A stretch of DNA of 59,439 nucleotides from Rhodobacteraceae bacterium (ex Bugula neritina AB1) (GCA_001730095.1 MDLF01000034.1:1-59439); one strand, 5' to 3'; shown: positions 26,413-35,706, counted from the first letter of the stretch. Numbers and translations are program-made. Notes: generated by a model from the letters alone, not told the origin.

Positions 26413-27678
26413 TCAGCTGCGGCCTTTCCACGGCACCAGCCAGTTTTCAGCCTTGCGCATCAGGATATCGATTCCGTAGCCGATGATGCCGATCAGCACG
26501 ATGCCCATGATCACGATATCTGTCAGCTGGAACTTGGACGCGGCGATGATCATCATGCCGGCCCCCTTCTGGGCGGCGACCAGTTCAGCAGCCACAACCG
26601 TACCCCAGCAGACCCCCATGGCAACCCGCGCACCGGTGAAGATTTCCGGCAGCGAGTTCGGCACGATCACATGCCGCATGATCTGCCATTTGGAGGCGCC
26701 CAGAGAATAGGCCGCGTGGATTTTCGAGATATTCACCCCGGAAACCCCGGCCCGCGCCGCAATCGTCATGATCCAGAGCGCGGCCAGGAACAACAGAACG
26801 ATCTTACCAGTTTCCCAGATGCCAAACCAGATGATCACCAGCGGGATCAGCGCCAGAGGAGGCACCGGGCGCATGAATTCGACAATCGGGTCAAACCAGC
26901 CTCGGAACCAGCCGCTGAGACCCATGGCATAGCCCAGAGGAATGCCCACGATTGCTCCGGTCACGAAACCGACGATTACCCGCGTCAGAGACCAGCCCAG
27001 ATGCTGCCACAGCGAGAAATTCTGGTAGCCGTCCGAGGCAATTTCAAAGAAGCGCCCCACCACGGTTTCAGGCGACGGCAGCCAGATCGGGTTCATCTGC
27101 ATGCCTTGATGCGGCGTAAAGCTGATGGCGCCCTTTCCGGTCAGCGTGACGGTGCCATCGCCTGCGTCCACTGAACCACCTGCGCTGATCGCTTCGCCGT
27201 TGATGGCAATGATCTTGGCACCAGCCTTGCGCTTGGCTTCGTCGTTCTTGTCAAACAGCAGCGTGGTTGAGCGCCCGGCCTGAGCCGCCAGCGCATCGTT
27301 GCTGGCGAAACCGTCTCCGGCTTCCACTTCGAACTTCTCGACGTCTTCGCCGAAACCGAACACCCGCACAGTGACTTCGGCGTCATCCGTGGCGCCCTCG
27401 GCATTTTCCAACGTATACGTGAAAGCCGTCTCACCGATAAACGGCCCCGGCACATGGATCGGGATCAGTTTGGAGCCGGTGAACGCCCCCCAGATGATAA
27501 AGATCACCAATACCGAGATAATTGAGGCCGCGCGGTCCGGTGTCACCGCGCTTTCATCGCCGAAGGTCACGGTTTTCAGGCTGGTGAAATCCTGCCGGGA
27601 CTGCATGCCGCGGCGGATCAGCTTCACCAGAAAGAAGGCACCGGCAAACAGTGCGACATAAAAGAGAAGGACTGTCAT
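26413..27678 (-). CDS. Taurine-type ABC transporter permease (TauC/SsuC-like) with inserted periplasmic domain
   Basis: Membrane subunit of 421 residues, far longer than the usual 250-280. The C-terminal part from about residue 190 is a normal SsuC/TauC permease with the EAA loop AAYSLGASKWQIMRHVIVPNSLPEIFTG. Before it come two hydrophobic segments (1-20 and about 50-70) and then a segment of about 110 residues predicted outside the membrane. That segment contains FTYTLENAEGATDDAEVTVRVFG and GTVTLTGKGAISFTPHQG, which resemble cadherin- or Ig-like beta repeats. The start codon overlaps the ATPase gene end by 4 bases. Long TauC variants are known in roseobacters, so this is a lineage feature rather than an error. 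Confidence 0.85.
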   Translation of the reverse strand: MTVLLFYVALFAGAFFLVKLIRRGMQSRQDFTSLKTVTFGDESAVTPDRAASIISVLVIFIIWGAFTGSKLIPIHVPGPFIGETAFTYTLENAEGATDDAEVTVRVFGFGEDVEKFEVEAGDGFASNDALAAQAGRSTTLLFDKNDEAKRKAGAKIIAINGEAISAGGSVDAGDGTVTLTGKGAISFTPHQGMQMNPIWLPSPETVVGRFFEIASDGYQNFSLWQHLGWSLTRVIVGFVTGAIVGIPLGYAMGLSGWFRGWFDPIVEFMRPVPPLALIPLVIIWFGIWETGKIVLLFLAALWIMTIAARAGVSGVNISKIHAAYSLGASKWQIMRHVIVPNSLPEIFTGARVAMGVCWGTVVAAELVAAQKGAGMMIIAASKFQLTDIVIMGIVLIGIIGYGIDILMRKAENWLVPWKGRS

Positions 27679-28481
27679 GCCACCTGCTCCGTCCGGCCCA
27701 TGATTTCCTCTTCCATCTCCCAGATCATAGAGAGGATCTCATCCCGTGTCTCAGCGAAGCCTTCAGATTTCTTCACGTCGCGCAAATCAGCATTCACCCC
27801 GCGCTCGGCAAAGGGCAGGTTGTATTCGCGGTGAATGCGCCCCGGACGCGGCGCCATCACAATCAGACGTTCCCCCAGCAGCAGAGCTTCCTCCACCGAG
27901 TGGGTGATCAGGATGATGGTCTTACCGGTCTCCTTCCAGAGCTTCAGCACCAGCCCCTGCATTTTCTCCCGCGTCAGCGCATCCAGCGCGCCCAGCGGTT
28001 CATCCATCAGAATCACGTCGGGCTCGTTGGCCAGACAACGGGCCAGCGCAACACGCTGCTGCATGCCGCCCGACAATTCATAAACGGCTTTTTCCTTGAA
28101 ATCCTGCAGGCCAACGATTTCCAGCAGATGATCCGAGATCTTCTCCCGCTCTGCCTTGGGCATACCCTTCATCCGGGGGCCAAACTCCACGTTGTCGCGC
28201 ACGTTCATCCATTCAAACAGCGCACCTTTCTGGAACACCATGCCGCGCTCGGCGTCCGGGCCTTCAACCACATGGCCATTCAGTTCCACCGCGCCTTCAG
28301 TTGGCGCCAGAAACCCGGCCAGAATGTTCAAAAGCGTCGTCTTGCCGCAACCCGAAGGCCCCAGAACCGACATCAGCTCACCCGCTTTCAAACTCAATGA
28401 AACGTCTTTCAGCGCCTGTACTGAACTGCCGTTAGGCAAATCGAAGCGCATGGAGACACTCTTGATGTCCAATCCTGACAT
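27675..28481 (-). CDS. Taurine-type ABC transporter ATPase (TauB/SsuB-like)
   Basis: Cytoplasmic ATPase of about 268 residues: Walker A LGPSGCGKTT, Q-loop FQKGALFEWMNV, signature LSGGMQQRVALARCL, Walker B VILMDEPLGALD and switch His in ITHSVEEALLLG. This is the nitrate/sulfonate/taurine ATPase subfamily. The start at 28481 (MSGLDIKSVS) has GGGGAGAAG upstream; the longer frame to 28514 begins inside a hairpin and is rejected. Confidence 0.93.
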   Translation of the reverse strand: MSGLDIKSVSMRFDLPNGSSVQALKDVSLSLKAGELMSVLGPSGCGKTTLLNILAGFLAPTEGAVELNGHVVEGPDAERGMVFQKGALFEWMNVRDNVEFGPRMKGMPKAEREKISDHLLEIVGLQDFKEKAVYELSGGMQQRVALARCLANEPDVILMDEPLGALDALTREKMQGLVLKLWKETGKTIILITHSVEEALLLGERLIVMAPRPGRIHREYNLPFAERGVNADLRDVKKSEGFAETRDEILSMIWEMEEEIMGRTEQVA

Positions 28482-28512
28482 CTTCTCCCCTTCCTGCTGG
28501 AACCGCTGACGC

Positions 28513-28537
28513 AAACGGCCCGAAGCCCGGGCCGTTT
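28513..28537 (-). terminator. Attenuator-like hairpin between the taurine-type binding-protein and ATPase genes
   Basis: AAACGGCCCG / CGGGCCGTTT is a perfect 10-bp stem with a 5-base loop, placed 23 bases after the binding-protein stop. Its stem ends in TTT but no long T-tract follows, so it probably gives partial termination or mRNA protection and favours the binding protein. Confidence 0.65.
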
Positions 28538-28560
28538 ACAATTGTTCTTTCAGTTGCGGC

Positions 28561-29556
28561 TCAGTTCTGCGCGTCAGCCAGCGGGGTGCTGTCGACGGTT
28601 CCGTCATAAGAATCCAGCGCTGCTTCAATGCTGCCCGCCTTCACGAACACATCCGCCACGCCTTTCATGAAGGTCTGTGCGCCGCCGCCCAGCCATTTCT
28701 CGGTCAGCTGTTCATCTGCAGAGGGGAAGCTGAACGTCGCGATGGTTGCTGCTGTTTCATCAACATCCATGCCGGCGTCCTTGGCAATCACTGGCAGCAT
28801 CTTGTCGTTGTGCTCACCCGAATTCCACATGGCGTTGGCGTCCGCGGTCACTTTCAGGAATTTGCTCAGCAGTTCGCCTTCCGACGCGATGAAGTTCGCC
28901 GGCGCACTGGTTACGTCAAATACCAGGATGCCCAGCTCTTCTTTCTCAGCGCCAGTCAGCAGCACATTGCCGTGCTCCAGCATCCGCCGCAGGCCACCGC
29001 CCCAGCCGCAGACCATATCCAGGTTGCCCTGGGCAAAGGCCGCCGCACCGTCTGCCGGCGCCATATCGACGATTTCCATCGAACCGACGTCCACACCGAA
29101 ATGCGCCATCTGCGACAGGAAGCCGTAATGCGCCGCGGTGCCGATCGGCACGCCGACCTTCTTGCCGTTCAATTCGCCTGCGTTGGTCTTGTCGATTTCC
29201 AGCGCTTCGGCCACCACGCAGTTGTCGTTGTCGGAATAGCTGACAGCGACGTCCACGGTCTGGATGTCCTGTCCCGCAGAAGTCGCAACCACAAACGGCG
29301 GCACGCCTTGGCTTACGGCAATCTGCACGTCGCCAGAAGCCATCGCGGCGGACATGGCGGTGCCAGTGTCGAAGGAAACCCAGTTGATCTTGACGCCCAG
29401 CTCTTCCTCATAGGTGCCATTGGCTTTGGCAAACTGGAACGGCATCGGCCATTCAAGGAAATAGGCGACAGTGATCTCGTCCATGGCAGAAGCCGACGTG
29501 GCGGAAATCGCGGCAGCGGCTGCACAGACTGTTGAAAGCAGATACTTTTTGATCAT
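28561..29556 (-). CDS. Taurine-type periplasmic substrate-binding protein (TauA-like)
   Basis: Binding protein of 331 residues with a Sec signal peptide (MIKKYLLSTVCAAAAAISATSASA). The mature protein opens DEITVAYFLEWPMPFQFAKANGTYEEELGVKINWVSFDTGTAMSAAMASGDVQIAVSQG, the NMT1/TauA-type fold for taurine, sulfonates or similar small ligands. It heads the operon binding protein-ATPase-permease. No taurine-degrading genes (tpa, xsc, tauR) are in the window. The divergent LysR and HisD-like genes are the only metabolic context, so the true ligand may be another sulfonate or an amine. Confidence 0.87.
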   Translation of the reverse strand: MIKKYLLSTVCAAAAAISATSASAMDEITVAYFLEWPMPFQFAKANGTYEEELGVKINWVSFDTGTAMSAAMASGDVQIAVSQGVPPFVVATSAGQDIQTVDVAVSYSDNDNCVVAEALEIDKTNAGELNGKKVGVPIGTAAHYGFLSQMAHFGVDVGSMEIVDMAPADGAAAFAQGNLDMVCGWGGGLRRMLEHGNVLLTGAEKEELGILVFDVTSAPANFIASEGELLSKFLKVTADANAMWNSGEHNDKMLPVIAKDAGMDVDETAATIATFSFPSADEQLTEKWLGGGAQTFMKGVADVFVKAGSIEAALDSYDGTVDSTPLADAQN

Positions 29557-29765
29557 CTTTATTGGTTCTCCCAGTTGATACGCCCGGCCCCATTCTGTGT
29601 GGGGCTTAAGGCTTTGATCGTTGCACGGTAGACCATATCCGGGAAGATATTCCGCTGTATAATAAAATTATCATTCCCTCAAAAGTAAAATTCAGTTTCG
29701 TTTTTCTCGGATCTATTGGCGCTAGTGCGTGGATAGCGTATGCAATGCGCAAAGGAGGCCCGTAA

Positions 29766-30737
29766 ATGCCCAAGACGCTGAGTCTGCGCTGGCTGGAAGT
29801 GTTCCAGCTGATCTCAAAATCCGGATCGATCCAGAAAGTTGCGGCGGAAACAGGGCTGTCGATCAGCACTGTGTCCAACCATCTGCGCAGCCTGGAAAGC
29901 GCGCTAGGCGTTGATCTGGTGGATCATACCCGCCGCCCAATGGGGCTGACCCCCGCAGGCGTCGTGTTCGCCCGGTATGTCTTTGAAGGCCTGATGACGC
30001 TCAAGCGCGGTGAGGCTGAAATCCGCTCCGGCAGCTGGCAGCACGCAACCGATCTGCGGATGGCCCTGCTGGATGATTTCGACAATGAAGTCGGCCCGGA
30101 ACTGTTCCAGTTCCTGTCTTCGGCCCTGCCCCGCTGCAGCTTCCGCCATTACACGAGGCCCAGCCACGAGATCATCGAAAAACTGCAGGCACAGAAACTG
30201 GATGCCGGCGTTGCCACCCGCCCGGCAGGGCTACTGCCCGACCTGATTGAATATCCCCTGATGCGCGATCCGTTCATTCTGGTCGTGCCAATTGACTATT
30301 CCGGCAGCGTAGAGGATCTGACCAAGCCTGATGCGGCCCTGCCCTTCTTGCGTTATTCCCGTGATCACACCATCGGCAAGCAGATTGAAACCCAACTGAA
30401 CCGGCTGAAAATCTCTCTGCCCAACAGATTTGAACTGGAATGCAATCAATCGATCATCGGCTTGGTGTCCGAAGGCAGCGGCTGGACCGTCACCACCGCC
30501 GCCAGCTATCACCGCGCCCAGCGCTTTCATGACAAGGTCAAAGTGGTTCGCTTCCCGGGCAAAAGCTTTGCCCGGACCGTGTCACTGTTCACCACCAACG
30601 TCTACCCGGCCGCCACCTCGCAGCTGATCCACGAAGCGCTGCAGAAATCCCTGCGGCATCATTTCATCGATCCCATAAGCACACGGTTTTCCTGGCTTGC
30701 CGAAGAATTCCGGACGCTGCCTTCTGGCGCGGATTGA
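29766..30737 (+). CDS. LysR-family transcriptional regulator
   Basis: LysR-type regulator of 323 residues. The N-terminal winged HTH is SLRWLEVFQLISKSGSIQKVAAETGLSISTVSNHLRSLESALGVDLVDHTRR. The effector domain begins about residue 95 and is atypical in ending RFSWLAEEFRTLPSG. The start is ATG 29766 behind a very good AAAGGAGG. It is divergent from the taurine-type binding-protein gene (209-base spacer) and 154 bases ahead of a co-oriented HisD-like gene, so it may control both. No clear T-N11-A operator could be singled out. Confidence 0.9.
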   Translation: MPKTLSLRWLEVFQLISKSGSIQKVAAETGLSISTVSNHLRSLESALGVDLVDHTRRPMGLTPAGVVFARYVFEGLMTLKRGEAEIRSGSWQHATDLRMALLDDFDNEVGPELFQFLSSALPRCSFRHYTRPSHEIIEKLQAQKLDAGVATRPAGLLPDLIEYPLMRDPFILVVPIDYSGSVEDLTKPDAALPFLRYSRDHTIGKQIETQLNRLKISLPNRFELECNQSIIGLVSEGSGWTVTTAASYHRAQRFHDKVKVVRFPGKSFARTVSLFTTNVYPAATSQLIHEALQKSLRHHFIDPISTRFSWLAEEFRTLPSGAD

Positions 30738-30891
30738 CCGGCACCGCAACTCGAAACAAACATTCGTGTTTATCGAAACCTAGGGAGCACGGCTTGACCG
30801 TCGCGCCTGACGAGCGCTGTTTTAGGCGCAATCCGCACCGTGCCAGATCTCGTGCACCCGGCGGTCCCTTAACCGAAGTGAGCTGACCCGC

Positions 30892-32169
30892 ATGGCAATC
30901 ACCTACCTGAAAAAGGCCCAGGCCCGCCCCGCCGCTGAGAACAGCGATATCCGCGACACAGTCGCTGTCATGCTCGCCAATATCGAGCGTGACGGGGAAG
31001 ATGCCGTGTGCCGCTATGCGGAACAGCTCGACGGCTGGACTGGCCCCATTGCCGTAAGCGCCGCCCAGCGCCGCGCCGCCTGCAACCGGGTGCCTGATCA
31101 GCTCAAAGAAGACATCCAATTTGCCCACGCCAACATCCGCCGCTTTGCAGAAGCGCAAAAGGCCACGATGGGCGAATGCGAAGTCGAGGTTATCCCCGGC
31201 TTGATCGCGGGCCAGAAGCAGATCCCGGTCTCCAGCGCCGGCTGCTACGTGCCAGGCGGCCGCTACAGCCATATCGCCAGCGCGCTGATGACCATCACCA
31301 CTGCCAAAGTGGCTGGCGTGCCGCATATCACTGCTGTCTCTCCGACCCGCCCCGGCATCGGTATTCCAGATTCGATTGTCTACGCAATGGATCTGTGCGG
31401 CGCAGATCTGATCCTGAATCTGGGCGGCGTGCAGGGCATCGCCGCAATGGCCCAGGGCCTGTTCGGCGCCGAACCCGCCGACATCCTGGTCGGCCCCGGC
31501 AACTCTTTCGTGGCCGAAGCCAAGCGGATGCTGTTTGGCAAGGTCGGCATCGACATGTTTGCAGGCCCCACCGACTCGCTGGTAATCGCCGACCATACCG
31601 CGGATGTGGAAACCGTTGCCTGGGATCTGGTCAGCCAGGCCGAGCACGGTGCCGACAGCCCGGTCTGGCTGGTCACCACCAGCGAAAGCCTGGCCACAGG
31701 CGTCATAGCCCGTGCACAGGCCCTGATCGACAGGCTGCCCGAACCCAATCTCTCTGCCGCCCACCGTGCCTGGCACGAGCGCGCCGAAGTGGTGTTCTGT
31801 GATACACGCGAAGAGGCCGCGCAGGTGGCCGACCGCTATGCGCCGGAACATCTGCAGGTGCAAGCTGCCGATCTGGATTGGTGGCTGGACCGCCTCACGG
31901 CCTATGGCTCGCTGTTTCTGGGGAAAGAGACAACGGTTTCCTTTGGCGACAAAACCTCCGGCCCCAACCACGTGCTGCCCACCAGCGGTGCCGCGCGCTA
32001 TACCGGCGGGCTGTCGGTGCACAAGTTCACCAAGACCGTCACCTGGCAGCGCTGCAACGCTGCGGCCTCGCACGAGCTTGCCCAGCGCACCGCCCGCATC
32101 AGCCGGATGGAAGGCATGGAAGGCCATGCCATTGCAGCCGATCTGCGTCTGCAGCCTGAACCCGTCTGA
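30892..32169 (+). CDS. HisD-family zinc dehydrogenase, first of two paralogues in the window
   Basis: NAD-dependent alcohol dehydrogenase of the histidinol dehydrogenase family, 425 residues. The family metal/catalytic positions are visible: QAEHG, the Glu-His pair in YAPEHLQV, Asp and His in GDKTSGPNHVLPTSGAARYTGGLSVHKF, and a C-terminal His in GMEGHA. It sits behind a LysR gene and next to a taurine-type importer, with no his genes near, so histidine synthesis is unlikely. HisD-family members outside his operons include HpsN, which oxidises 2,3-dihydroxypropane-1-sulfonate to sulfolactate. A sulfonate alcohol is therefore an attractive but unproven substrate. Its stop lies 29 bases from the convergent nosL stop. 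Confidence 0.8.
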   Translation: MAITYLKKAQARPAAENSDIRDTVAVMLANIERDGEDAVCRYAEQLDGWTGPIAVSAAQRRAACNRVPDQLKEDIQFAHANIRRFAEAQKATMGECEVEVIPGLIAGQKQIPVSSAGCYVPGGRYSHIASALMTITTAKVAGVPHITAVSPTRPGIGIPDSIVYAMDLCGADLILNLGGVQGIAAMAQGLFGAEPADILVGPGNSFVAEAKRMLFGKVGIDMFAGPTDSLVIADHTADVETVAWDLVSQAEHGADSPVWLVTTSESLATGVIARAQALIDRLPEPNLSAAHRAWHERAEVVFCDTREEAAQVADRYAPEHLQVQAADLDWWLDRLTAYGSLFLGKETTVSFGDKTSGPNHVLPTSGAARYTGGLSVHKFTKTVTWQRCNAAASHELAQRTARISRMEGMEGHAIAADLRLQPEPV

Positions 32170-32198
32170 AGGTCAGCAAGCGTGGTGCACGAAAGCAC

Positions 32199-32717
32199 TT
32201 AGCTCGGAGTCTCCAACTGCTGGTCCAGATCCACCGGCCCCAGCACCGCCTCATCGGGAATACTCTCAAACCTGGTGACACTGCCGCCATAGCGGGCGGC
32301 AAATCGGCTGGCGTCTTCTGCTGATGAAAAGGGAACGATTTCCGGCGCGCCCATGCCGCCCGCCACGTTAGAGCCGACAACAAAATGCGCGCTTCCGGCG
32401 GCAATCCAGTTATTGCCGCCGGGGTGCTCCCAGCTGGGTGCCGCACCCATGTCACTCACATATATGGCGATAATGTCCGCATCTCGTTCCGGGCTTTTCA
32501 CATAGGCTGCCAAATCCCGCACTTGGGCAAAGAACAACGGTGCGGGGAAACCCTCCAAATGGATCTGTCCCTTAGGGCCGCCGTGTCCGGCCACATTCAT
32601 CTGGCAGAAGTAGCTCAGCGCGGCCTCGGTCAGTTCCACGGGTACCGGCGGCGCTTTGGCCTCTTCCTCCTGGCAGGCAGCCAGAACCAGCGCAGCAGCA
32701 AGGATCAGGCGTGTCAT
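32199..32717 (-). CDS. nosL: Nitrous oxide reductase copper chaperone lipoprotein
   Basis: Outer-membrane-anchored copper(I) chaperone that helps mature NosZ. The product is 172 residues from ATG 32717, with GGAGG upstream; longer frames run into nosY. The lipoprotein signal MTRLILAAALVLAAC has a clear lipobox (LAAC). The mature protein has the NosL motif CQMNVAGHGGPKGQIHLEG, where Cys-x-Met and the His are likely copper ligands. The start overlaps the nosY stop by 4 bases (ATGA). It is the last gene of the nos operon and faces the HisD-like gene. Confidence 0.93.
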   Translation of the reverse strand: MTRLILAAALVLAACQEEEAKAPPVPVELTEAALSYFCQMNVAGHGGPKGQIHLEGFPAPLFFAQVRDLAAYVKSPERDADIIAIYVSDMGAAPSWEHPGGNNWIAAGSAHFVVGSNVAGGMGAPEIVPFSSAEDASRFAARYGGSVTRFESIPDEAVLGPVDLDQQLETPS

Positions 32718-33535
32718 GGCTCCACCCTCCGGAATGCGGCACAGGCCAGCAGAAAGCCCAACGCCGGCCACAACAGCAGCGACAGCGGTGCAGCCCAGCC
32801 CGGCAAGGCGCTGGCCGCCCCCGCCATGCCGCTGGACAAGGCCACGCCTTCCGAGGCCGCGACATTCCATACCCGGAACGCATCTGCCGGATTGGCAACC
32901 ATAACCCATGGAAAGATTTTCTGAGTGAAGACCCCACCGCTGTCCATTACCACGGCCCCCAGCAATCCCAGGTCATAGAGCACCACAAACACCAGCCACA
33001 CACCCGCCGATAAGCCCGCTGCTGCCGTTGCCCCGCTGCTGAGCGCCGACAGAGCATAACCCAGGACCAGGAAGACCGCGCCGAGCAGGATCGAGGTCAG
33101 CACCAGCCGCCCCAGCGCCATCAGGCTTTCGGCCCCGGCACCGCCGAACCAGGCCGCAACAGCCCCTGCCGTGCCAAAACCGATGCACATGGCAACCGCC
33201 AAGGCCGCCAGATGCGCCATCAGCTTGCCCAAGAGGATCTCCGCCCGTCCGGCAGGATAAGCCAGCAGGAGGGCAAGACTGCCCCGGTCGCGGTCGCCTG
33301 CCACTGCATCAAACCCCATCATCAGCGCCAGCAAGGGCGCCAGATAGACCGACAGCGTGGTCATCGAGGCCACCGAAACGGTCAGCATGTCCACCCCCAG
33401 CGTCCCCGTCGGCGCCGATCCGGCAAAGGACAACGCCAGCGCAAAGGCCAGCATGATCAGCGTGGCCATGAGCAGCCAGCGGTTGCGCCGCAGGATCAGC
33501 ATTTCGGCGCGGGCGATGGCAAAGGCACGTTTCAT
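32714..33535 (-). CDS. nosY: Nos maturation ABC transporter permease
   Basis: Integral membrane subunit of 273 residues with about six hydrophobic helices, beginning MKRAFAIARAEMLILRRNRWLLMATLIMLAFALALSFAG. It pairs with NosF and NosD to deliver a sulfur species and support copper-site assembly of NosZ. It overlaps nosF upstream and nosL downstream by 4 bases each. Confidence 0.93.
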   Translation of the reverse strand: MKRAFAIARAEMLILRRNRWLLMATLIMLAFALALSFAGSAPTGTLGVDMLTVSVASMTTLSVYLAPLLALMMGFDAVAGDRDRGSLALLLAYPAGRAEILLGKLMAHLAALAVAMCIGFGTAGAVAAWFGGAGAESLMALGRLVLTSILLGAVFLVLGYALSALSSGATAAAGLSAGVWLVFVVLYDLGLLGAVVMDSGGVFTQKIFPWVMVANPADAFRVWNVAASEGVALSSGMAGAASALPGWAAPLSLLLWPALGFLLACAAFRRVEP

Positions 33536-34428
33536 TTGCGGTCCTCCCCGGAATAGTGGCGGTAAAGGTCTTCCAGCCGCGGCGGCACCATGTCGATGTC
33601 AGCCACCACATCGCCCATGGCAGCGATCCTGCGCAGCTCGGCCATCTTGTCCTGCGGCCGACACAGGATTTCGACCGAGGCACCGTTGATCCGCCGCCCG
33701 CCGGTCTCCTCCGCAATCCGGTTGGCATGCGCGCCGCTGGACTGCACCTGCAACTTGACCGGCAGCCCGGCCTGCGCCGACAGGCCTGCCAGCGTGTCGT
33801 CCGCCACTTTCACGCCTCTGCGCAGGATGGCGATACGGTCGGTGCGCGCCTCTACTTCGGTCAGCGCATGCGAAGCAATCAGCACCGCCGCGCCCTGCTC
33901 TGCCAGCTCATTTATGATGGCATAAAGATCCTGGCGCGAGATCGGGTCAAGCCCGCTGGTGGGTTCATCCAGCAGTGCCAGTTTCGGACGGCCCAGCAGC
34001 ACCTGCGCCAGCCCCAGCCGCTGGCGCATCCCTTTGGAATAGGCGCCGATGCGGCGATGCATTGCCTCCCCCAGCCCCACGCGCTCCAGCAGGCTGTCGA
34101 CATCCGCGCGTTCGCCGGCAAGCCGACCAAACAGGGACAGCTGCTCATGCCCGGTCAAGGCCGGGTGAAAGCTGACGGCTTCCGGCAGAAAGGCTGTCGC
34201 GGTCCGTGCTGCAGCACTGCCGGGCGCTGCGCCGCAGATACGGATGCTGCCGCCCTCAGGCCGGATCAACCCCAAAACGGCCTTGATCAGCGTCGACTTG
34301 CCCGCGCCGTTATGGCCCAACAGCGCCAGCCGCTCGCCCGGCGCGATGTCCAGGTCGATGCCATGCAGCACCTGTGTCTTGCCGCGGAACTTGTCCAGCG
34401 CGCGGATCTGAAGCGAAGCGTTATCCAT
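33532..34428 (-). CDS. nosF: Nos maturation ABC transporter ATPase
   Basis: ATPase partner of NosY, about 298 residues. Walker A is LLGHNGAGKST; the signature stretch is YSKGMRQRLGLAQVLLG; Walker B is LALLDEPTSGLDP. The ATG at 34428 is preferred; a TTG 9 bases upstream is possible. The gene overlaps the 3' end of nosD by a few bases, so the two are translationally coupled. Confidence 0.93.
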   Translation of the reverse strand: MDNASLQIRALDKFRGKTQVLHGIDLDIAPGERLALLGHNGAGKSTLIKAVLGLIRPEGGSIRICGAAPGSAAARTATAFLPEAVSFHPALTGHEQLSLFGRLAGERADVDSLLERVGLGEAMHRRIGAYSKGMRQRLGLAQVLLGRPKLALLDEPTSGLDPISRQDLYAIINELAEQGAAVLIASHALTEVEARTDRIAILRRGVKVADDTLAGLSAQAGLPVKLQVQSSGAHANRIAEETGGRRINGASVEILCRPQDKMAELRRIAAMGDVVADIDMVPPRLEDLYRHYSGEDRK

Positions 34429-35704
34429 CCTGTTCAATCTTTCTGGCGGCTTCCGGCCGTTTGGGCCGCATCAGCGGGTGGCTGTCGATCACCCCGCCGG
34501 GCAGCAGCGCCGGAAAAGCGGACTGCGACCAGCGCACCAGCTGCACTGCAGGTGATCCCATCAAGAGCTTCGCCGCTGGCTGGGTCCACAGCACATGGTC
34601 CATGCTGTCATTCGGGCGGTAGGGCGCATCCGCGATGCCATCCCCGTCCACATCAAACCCTGCGAAATCGGACCAGTAATTGCCGCGGCCATCTTCGCTC
34701 CATTCCACCCATTTGGTGGAGACGAATTTCACCTGATGCCGGTTGCCGACAAAGGCATTGCCCACCATCCGGTTGCCGTCGCTGCCTGCGGTAAAATGGA
34801 TGCCGATGCCGCAGCCCTCGAACCAGTTGCCCGAAAAATCATTCTTGTGTGCGTTATAGAGAAAGGTGCATTTGCCTTTGGCCCCCTTCACATAGTTGCC
34901 GCGCACTTCGCCCTGATTGGCATAGTTCAGCATCACTCCGTGGTCGCGGTCATTCAGCGAGACATTTCCGGTCACCTTGACCCGTTTGGAGAACATCACC
35001 GCATAGCCCAAGTGATTGCCGATCGAGACATTGCCGGACACCTCGGAATTATTGGCATACATGTAATGCACCGCAAAACGCAGGTCCCGGAACAGGTTGT
35101 TCGTAAACGCATTCTTCTTGGAGCTATTCACAAAGATCCCGTCACGGCCAAAGCGGATGTCATTGCCGTCCACAACCGCACCCGGCGCGTTCCAGACATA
35201 GACTCCGTTGCCGCGCGCATTCATATGCCGGTCCAGGCGGCCTTCGATCCGATTGCCCTGAACCAGGCTGTCCCGGGCACCGTGAATATCGACGCCGTAC
35301 AGGTTGCCCAGCAGCACATTGTTCAGGATCTGCGGCGCCTTCGCCGCCTTGGTCAGCTTAATGCCGCTGTCGATCTCCTGATGCGAGGAGCCAGAGCCGG
35401 TAACGATCAGGTTCTGAACGGTCACGCCCGGCCCGGTCACGGTGATCACCGATCCCTTGCCCTGCCCGTCCAGCGTGGCATGGCCCTGCCCGTCCAGCGT
35501 CACAGGCCGGTCCAGCACCAGGGTTTCGGCGTATTTGCCGGGGGCGAGGCGGAGGGTGTCACCATCCGCCGCCTGCGCCAGTGTTTCAGCGATGGCCCCT
35601 GCCCGGTTGGGCACATCCCAATCCGCCGCCCAGCCCGGTGTAAGACAGTAGGGCGTCAGGCTGGCAAGGGCCGCAACCAGGGATATGGGCAGGAGCCGTT
35701 TCAT
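34421..35704 (-). CDS. nosD: Periplasmic nitrous oxide reductase maturation protein
   Basis: Periplasmic parallel beta-helix protein (CASH/carbohydrate-binding-like repeats) of 427 residues, with signal peptide MKRLLPISLVAALASLTPYCLTPGWA. Repeating N-x-h-x-G-N units are visible (for example GNRIEGRLD, GNDIRFGRD, GNVSIGNHLG, GNYVKGAKG). It works with NosF and NosY to assemble the CuZ site of NosZ. It starts two bases after the nosZ stop. Confidence 0.94.
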   Translation of the reverse strand: MKRLLPISLVAALASLTPYCLTPGWAADWDVPNRAGAIAETLAQAADGDTLRLAPGKYAETLVLDRPVTLDGQGHATLDGQGKGSVITVTGPGVTVQNLIVTGSGSSHQEIDSGIKLTKAAKAPQILNNVLLGNLYGVDIHGARDSLVQGNRIEGRLDRHMNARGNGVYVWNAPGAVVDGNDIRFGRDGIFVNSSKKNAFTNNLFRDLRFAVHYMYANNSEVSGNVSIGNHLGYAVMFSKRVKVTGNVSLNDRDHGVMLNYANQGEVRGNYVKGAKGKCTFLYNAHKNDFSGNWFEGCGIGIHFTAGSDGNRMVGNAFVGNRHQVKFVSTKWVEWSEDGRGNYWSDFAGFDVDGDGIADAPYRPNDSMDHVLWTQPAAKLLMGSPAVQLVRWSQSAFPALLPGGVIDSHPLMRPKRPEAARKIEQDG

Positions 35705-35706
35705 TG

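Noticed and set aside
28561-29556. Firm assignment as taurine transporter TauABC
   Set aside because: Fold and subfamily fit, but no taurine catabolic genes are present, so gene symbols were withheld.
30892-32169. Histidinol dehydrogenase of histidine biosynthesis
   Set aside because: No his genes nearby, and regulator and importer context points to catabolism. Family chemistry is kept but the substrate is probably different.
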